From JAICTV01 sp035634055 (GTDB taxonomy: Bacteria; Planctomycetota; Phycisphaerae; Tepidisphaerales; Tepidisphaeraceae): 8,861 bases of DNA. Both the position numbers and the translations under genes were made by a program. Positions 7,026-8,861 of this stretch are shown here, piece after piece (the stretch's first letter is position 1; every line of letters begins with the position of its first letter). Under the pieces are notes generated by a model, which worked only from the letters and a program-made list of their open reading frames with translations, did no database searches and was not told where the DNA came from. Location of the stretch: NCBI GenBank assembly GCA_035634055.1, contig DASQDR010000171.1, forward strand, positions 1 to 8,861, in the 5' to 3' direction.

Positions 7026-7427
7026 TTAGCCGTACCCGAGTTCGTCCAGGTCATCCTCGGTCATGCCGAAGTGGTGCCCGATCTCGTGCAGGACCGTCGT
7101 CCGCACTTCCGCCACCAGCTCCGCCTCGGTGTCGCTGGCCAGCTCGATGTCTTCCTGGAACAGGTAGATGACCGGCGGGCGGGTGGCAGAGTGCTCGACG
7201 CTGCGGTCGGTGAGCGGGATGCCGTCGTACAGGCCCATCAGCAGTTGGTCATCGTCCAGGCCGACGCCGCGAAGCTGCCGGCGCGTCGGGCGGTCGCGGA
7301 TCTCGATCGGCACCTCTTCCAAGTGCTGCGCGAACGGCTCGGGCAGCTCCGCCAGCGCCCGCTCCACCAGCCGCCCGAACGTCGCCTTGCTCACGTGGTA
7401 TGCCAAGTTATCATCCGCCTTCGCCAC
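7026..7427 (-). CDS. Small zincin-like metallopeptidase family protein
   Basis: This 133-residue cytoplasmic protein has the HEIGHHFGM motif at 114-122 (His114, Glu115, His118), then TEDDLDELGYG at the C-terminus. This matches the extended HExxHxxGxxD zinc site of the minimal zincin family (PF06262-type, often annotated as a metallopeptidase family protein). Length and the C-terminal position of the motif fit that family, for which no substrate is firmly known. It has no signal peptide or membrane segment. The start is GTG at 7425-7427; an in-frame stop at 7443-7445 limits any upstream extension and no good Shine-Dalgarno site is visible. It diverges from the S49 gene, with only 36 bp between the two chosen start codons, where a repeat hairpin begins. 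The family call is strong; function is unknown. Confidence 0.88.
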   Translation of the reverse strand: MAKADDNLAYHVSKATFGRLVERALAELPEPFAQHLEEVPIEIRDRPTRRQLRGVGLDDDQLLMGLYDGIPLTDRSVEHSATRPPVIYLFQEDIELASDTEAELVAEVRTTVLHEIGHHFGMTEDDLDELGYG

Positions 7428-7444
7428 CGACCCGCGAAGACTTT

Positions 7445-7531
7445 AGCCACCGATGGGGCACCGATGAACACCGATAAGGCCACTCCGATCGTTTGTTTTC
7501 CATCGGTGTTCATCGGTGTTCATCGGTGGCT
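7445..7531. repeat. Hairpin of CACCGATGAA decamers overlapping the S49 start
   Basis: The left arm (7445-7475) and right arm (7502-7531) are inverted copies of tandem units of the CACCGATGAA type. By hand, 28 positions pair, with two mismatches and one bulged base, around a 26-nt loop. The element has no sequence relation to the AGTTGCC hairpins in the export cluster but shares their design. It occupies the space between the zincin start (7427) and the S49 coding region. It contains the S49 ATG (7464-7466) and the first 22 codons. Any promoter for the two divergent genes must lie in or beside it. Confidence 0.87.
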
Positions 7532-8492
7532 CATTGTTCTCTGCCTGGCGCTGCCCGGCTGCGGCGTGCCGAGCTTTCTCATTACGCCGATCCAGAACAC
7601 CAACGCCCTCCAGGAGGTCGAGGCCCAGCCGAAGCAGAAGGGCGCGCGCGGCGGCGGCAAGATCGCCATGATCGAGATCGACGGGATGCTGATCAACGCC
7701 CGCAGCGGCGGGTTCCTCCAGCCGACGGAAAATCCCCTATCGGTCTTCACCCAGCAGCTCGCCCAGGCCGAGCAGGACCCGCAGGTGAAGGCGGTCGTCC
7801 TCCGCGTGAACTCGCCCGGCGGCACCGTCACCACGTCCGACGCGATGTACGAGATCGTCCAGCGCTTCCGGCAAAAGACGGGCAAGCCGGTGGTGGCCGC
7901 GCTCCAGGAGGTCGCCGCCAGCGGCGCGTACTACGTGAGCTGCGCCTCCGACCGCATCGTTGCGCAGCCGACCACCGTGGTCGGGTCGATCGGCGTGATC
8001 TTCAACACCTTCGACTTCTCCGGAACCATGAACAAGATCGGCGCCAGCAGCACCGCCATCAAGAGCGGCGCGCTGAAGGACATGGGATCGCCGTTCAAGC
8101 CGCTCAGCGCCGACGAGCGGGCGGTGATGCAGGGGATGGTCAACGAGTACTACGCCCGCTTCGTCGAAGTCGTGAAGACGACGCGCCCGATCAAGGACCC
8201 GGCGTCGCTGTCCACCTCCACCGACGGGCGCGTCTTCAGCGGTCAGCGGGCGCTGGAACTGGGGCTGGTCGATGAGCTGGGGCTGCTGGAGGACGCCATT
8301 GACGTCGCCCGCGACCTAGCCAAGGCGCCCGGCGCCAAGGCGGTCATGTACAAGCGCCCCTACGGCTACCGCGGCTCGATCTACGCCAACAGTGAGCTCC
8401 CCCAGCCGCAGGCGAACCACAACGTCACCCGGCTGGAACTCCCCGGCGGCCCCTGGCTGCCCACCGGCTTCTACTACCTCTGGAACCCGTGA
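7464..8492 (+). CDS. S49/SppA-like signal peptide peptidase, predicted lipoprotein
   Basis: This 342-residue serine protease resembles short SppA-type enzymes, which degrade cleaved signal peptides and other membrane-associated peptides. Visible blocks are IAMIEIDGMLI near 67-77, VVLRVNSPGG at 111-120 (oxyanion loop), VAASGAYYVSCASDRIVA near 150-167 with the likely nucleophile Ser153, VGSIGVI near 173-179, and IKSGALKDMGSPFK near 199-212, which holds the conserved Lys of the Ser/Lys dyad. The N-terminus has a hydrophobic stretch (WLIVLCLALPGC, 22-33) that reads as a lipobox with Cys33 lipidated, placing the catalytic domain outside the inner membrane. The ATG at 7464 lies inside a repeat hairpin. 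A GTG at 7506-7508 would also give a workable 19-residue signal ending at the same Cys, so the start is uncertain. The C-terminus is Pro/aromatic-rich. It is followed by another hairpin and a zinc-ribbon gene. Confidence 0.93.
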   Translation: MNTDKATPIVCFPSVFIGVHRWLIVLCLALPGCGVPSFLITPIQNTNALQEVEAQPKQKGARGGGKIAMIEIDGMLINARSGGFLQPTENPLSVFTQQLAQAEQDPQVKAVVLRVNSPGGTVTTSDAMYEIVQRFRQKTGKPVVAALQEVAASGAYYVSCASDRIVAQPTTVVGSIGVIFNTFDFSGTMNKIGASSTAIKSGALKDMGSPFKPLSADERAVMQGMVNEYYARFVEVVKTTRPIKDPASLSTSTDGRVFSGQRALELGLVDELGLLEDAIDVARDLAKAPGAKAVMYKRPYGYRGSIYANSELPQPQANHNVTRLELPGGPWLPTGFYYLWNP

Positions 8493-8603
8493 GGCGTAAG
8501 GATGAAGGATGATGGCGGAAGGATGAAAGAAGAGGCGCAAACTTGCCGCCCTCCCGCCTTTTCCTCATTCATCCTTCCGCATTCATCCTTCATCCTTACG
8601 CCT
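8492..8603. repeat. Long hairpin of GGATGAA-type heptamers after the S49 gene
   Basis: The left arm (8492-8526) and right arm (8569-8603) pair at 33 of 35 positions by hand, the best of the four hairpins in the window. The helix probably extends inward: GAGGCG-type sequence at 8532-8537 faces CGCCTTTTCCTC at 8555-8566. The repeated unit is AAGGATG/GGATGAA. It starts on the last base of the S49 TGA and ends 8 nt before the ATG of the zinc-ribbon gene, so it fills the gap almost completely. No T-tract follows, so an intrinsic terminator role is doubtful, although the length of the stem could still affect transcription or mRNA decay. Confidence 0.9.
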
Positions 8604-8611
8604 TACCCCCC

Positions 8612-8861
8612 ATGATCTCCCTCACGTGCACGAGCTGTCAGAAGGTGCTGGAGATTGACGACGCCTTTGCGGGCGGGGTCTGCCGGTGCCAGCACTGCGG
8701 GACGATCCAGACGGTGCCGGCGAGCCTGAAGAAGCGGTCGCGTCCGGGGGCGCCGGCCCCGCCGGCGGGGGCGGCGGGGGCCAAGACGCTTTACGAGAAG
8801 AAGGCCCGCGCCGGCGCCGCCACCGGCGAGCTGCCGACCGAGCAGCCCAAGCCGGCCTCGC
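8612..8861 (+). CDS. Zinc-ribbon protein with Ala/Pro-rich linker (5' part; cut by the right edge)
   Basis: The open frame runs from the ATG at 8612-8614 to the window edge (83 codons plus one base). Residues 6-29 carry two CxxC knuckles, CTSC at 6-9 and CQHC at 26-29, an arrangement typical of a zinc ribbon; an extra Cys24 sits just before the second. A basic stretch (LKKRSR) and a linker rich in Ala, Pro and Gly follow, with a KTLYEKKAR segment near 60-68. Zinc ribbons at the N-terminus of larger planctomycetal proteins often precede membrane or regulatory domains, but what follows here is not visible. It is co-directional with the S49 gene, 119 bp apart across a hairpin. The start has no Shine-Dalgarno site; the bases just upstream are a run of C. 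That this is a gene is likely; its function is unknown. Confidence 0.75.
   Translation, partial: MISLTCTSCQKVLEIDDAFAGGVCRCQHCGTIQTVPASLKKRSRPGAPAPPAGAAGAKTLYEKKARAGAATGELPTEQPKPAS

Noticed and set aside
7071..7463. Upstream extension of the S49 frame
   Set aside because: The frame stays open far upstream but overlaps the zincin gene in antisense and would bury the lipoprotein signal. The start was set at 7464, with 7506 as the alternative.
7445..7531. CRISPR array from regularly spaced short repeats
   Set aside because: Units are 10 nt, adjacent and inverted across a loop, with no spacers of constant length and no cas genes. The same reasoning excludes the hairpins at 1272, 3588 and 8492.
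8492..8603. Classical intrinsic terminator after the S49 gene
   Set aside because: The stem is strong but is not followed by a T-run on either strand, and the arms are tandem micro-repeats. It is kept as a repeat instead.

Overview
The window is GC-rich DNA that reads as a Planctomycetota chromosome fragment, most plausibly Phycisphaerae or a relative. That placement is an inference. It rests on the combination of a PqqD-like/M50/HlyD fusion, a GAF/HlyD fusion, a divergent SecA paralogue and a zinc-ribbon protein followed by an Ala/Pro-rich linker. No rRNA, tRNA, CRISPR array or transposase gene is visible.

Left two thirds (1-6692, all minus strand, read right to left): a four-gene co-directional cluster. 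In transcription order it holds a secreted periplasmic adaptor of the HlyD/RND type (6692-5769), a membrane protein joining cytoplasmic GAF-type sensor domains to a periplasmic HlyD adaptor (5684-3699), a large PqqD-like + M50 site-2-protease + HlyD fusion (3579-1354), and a divergent SecA-type ATPase cut by the left edge (1266 to beyond 1). The gaps are 84, 119 and 87 bp, which suggests one operon. A weak promoter candidate lies at 6800-6827. The set looks like an envelope-spanning export or membrane-processing machine: three adaptors, one membrane protease with a possible peptide-recognition domain, one sensor and one translocase-like motor. No ABC or RND pump and no outer-membrane channel is present in the window. 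Similar neighbourhoods may exist in other planctomycetes, but I know of no established function.

Middle (6693-7025): 333 bp without a convincing gene. It holds the likely operon promoter, an 11-bp palindrome, a small hairpin and a very GC-rich tract.

Right third (7026-8861): a small zincin-type metallopeptidase gene (7427-7026, minus) diverges from a predicted S49/SppA-like lipoprotein protease (7464-8492, plus). A zinc-ribbon protein (8612 to the right edge, plus) follows.

The most unusual non-coding signal is four long imperfect hairpins built from short tandem units, at 1272-1355, 3588-3686, 7445-7531 and 8492-8603. They belong to three unrelated sequence families: AGTTGCC heptamers (two copies), CACCGATGAA decamers, and GGATGAA-type heptamers. 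Each nearly fills the gap between two genes. Three of them stop 5-8 nt before a start codon that has no visible Shine-Dalgarno site. The fourth appears to encode the start codon and N-terminal part of the signal peptide of the S49 protease.
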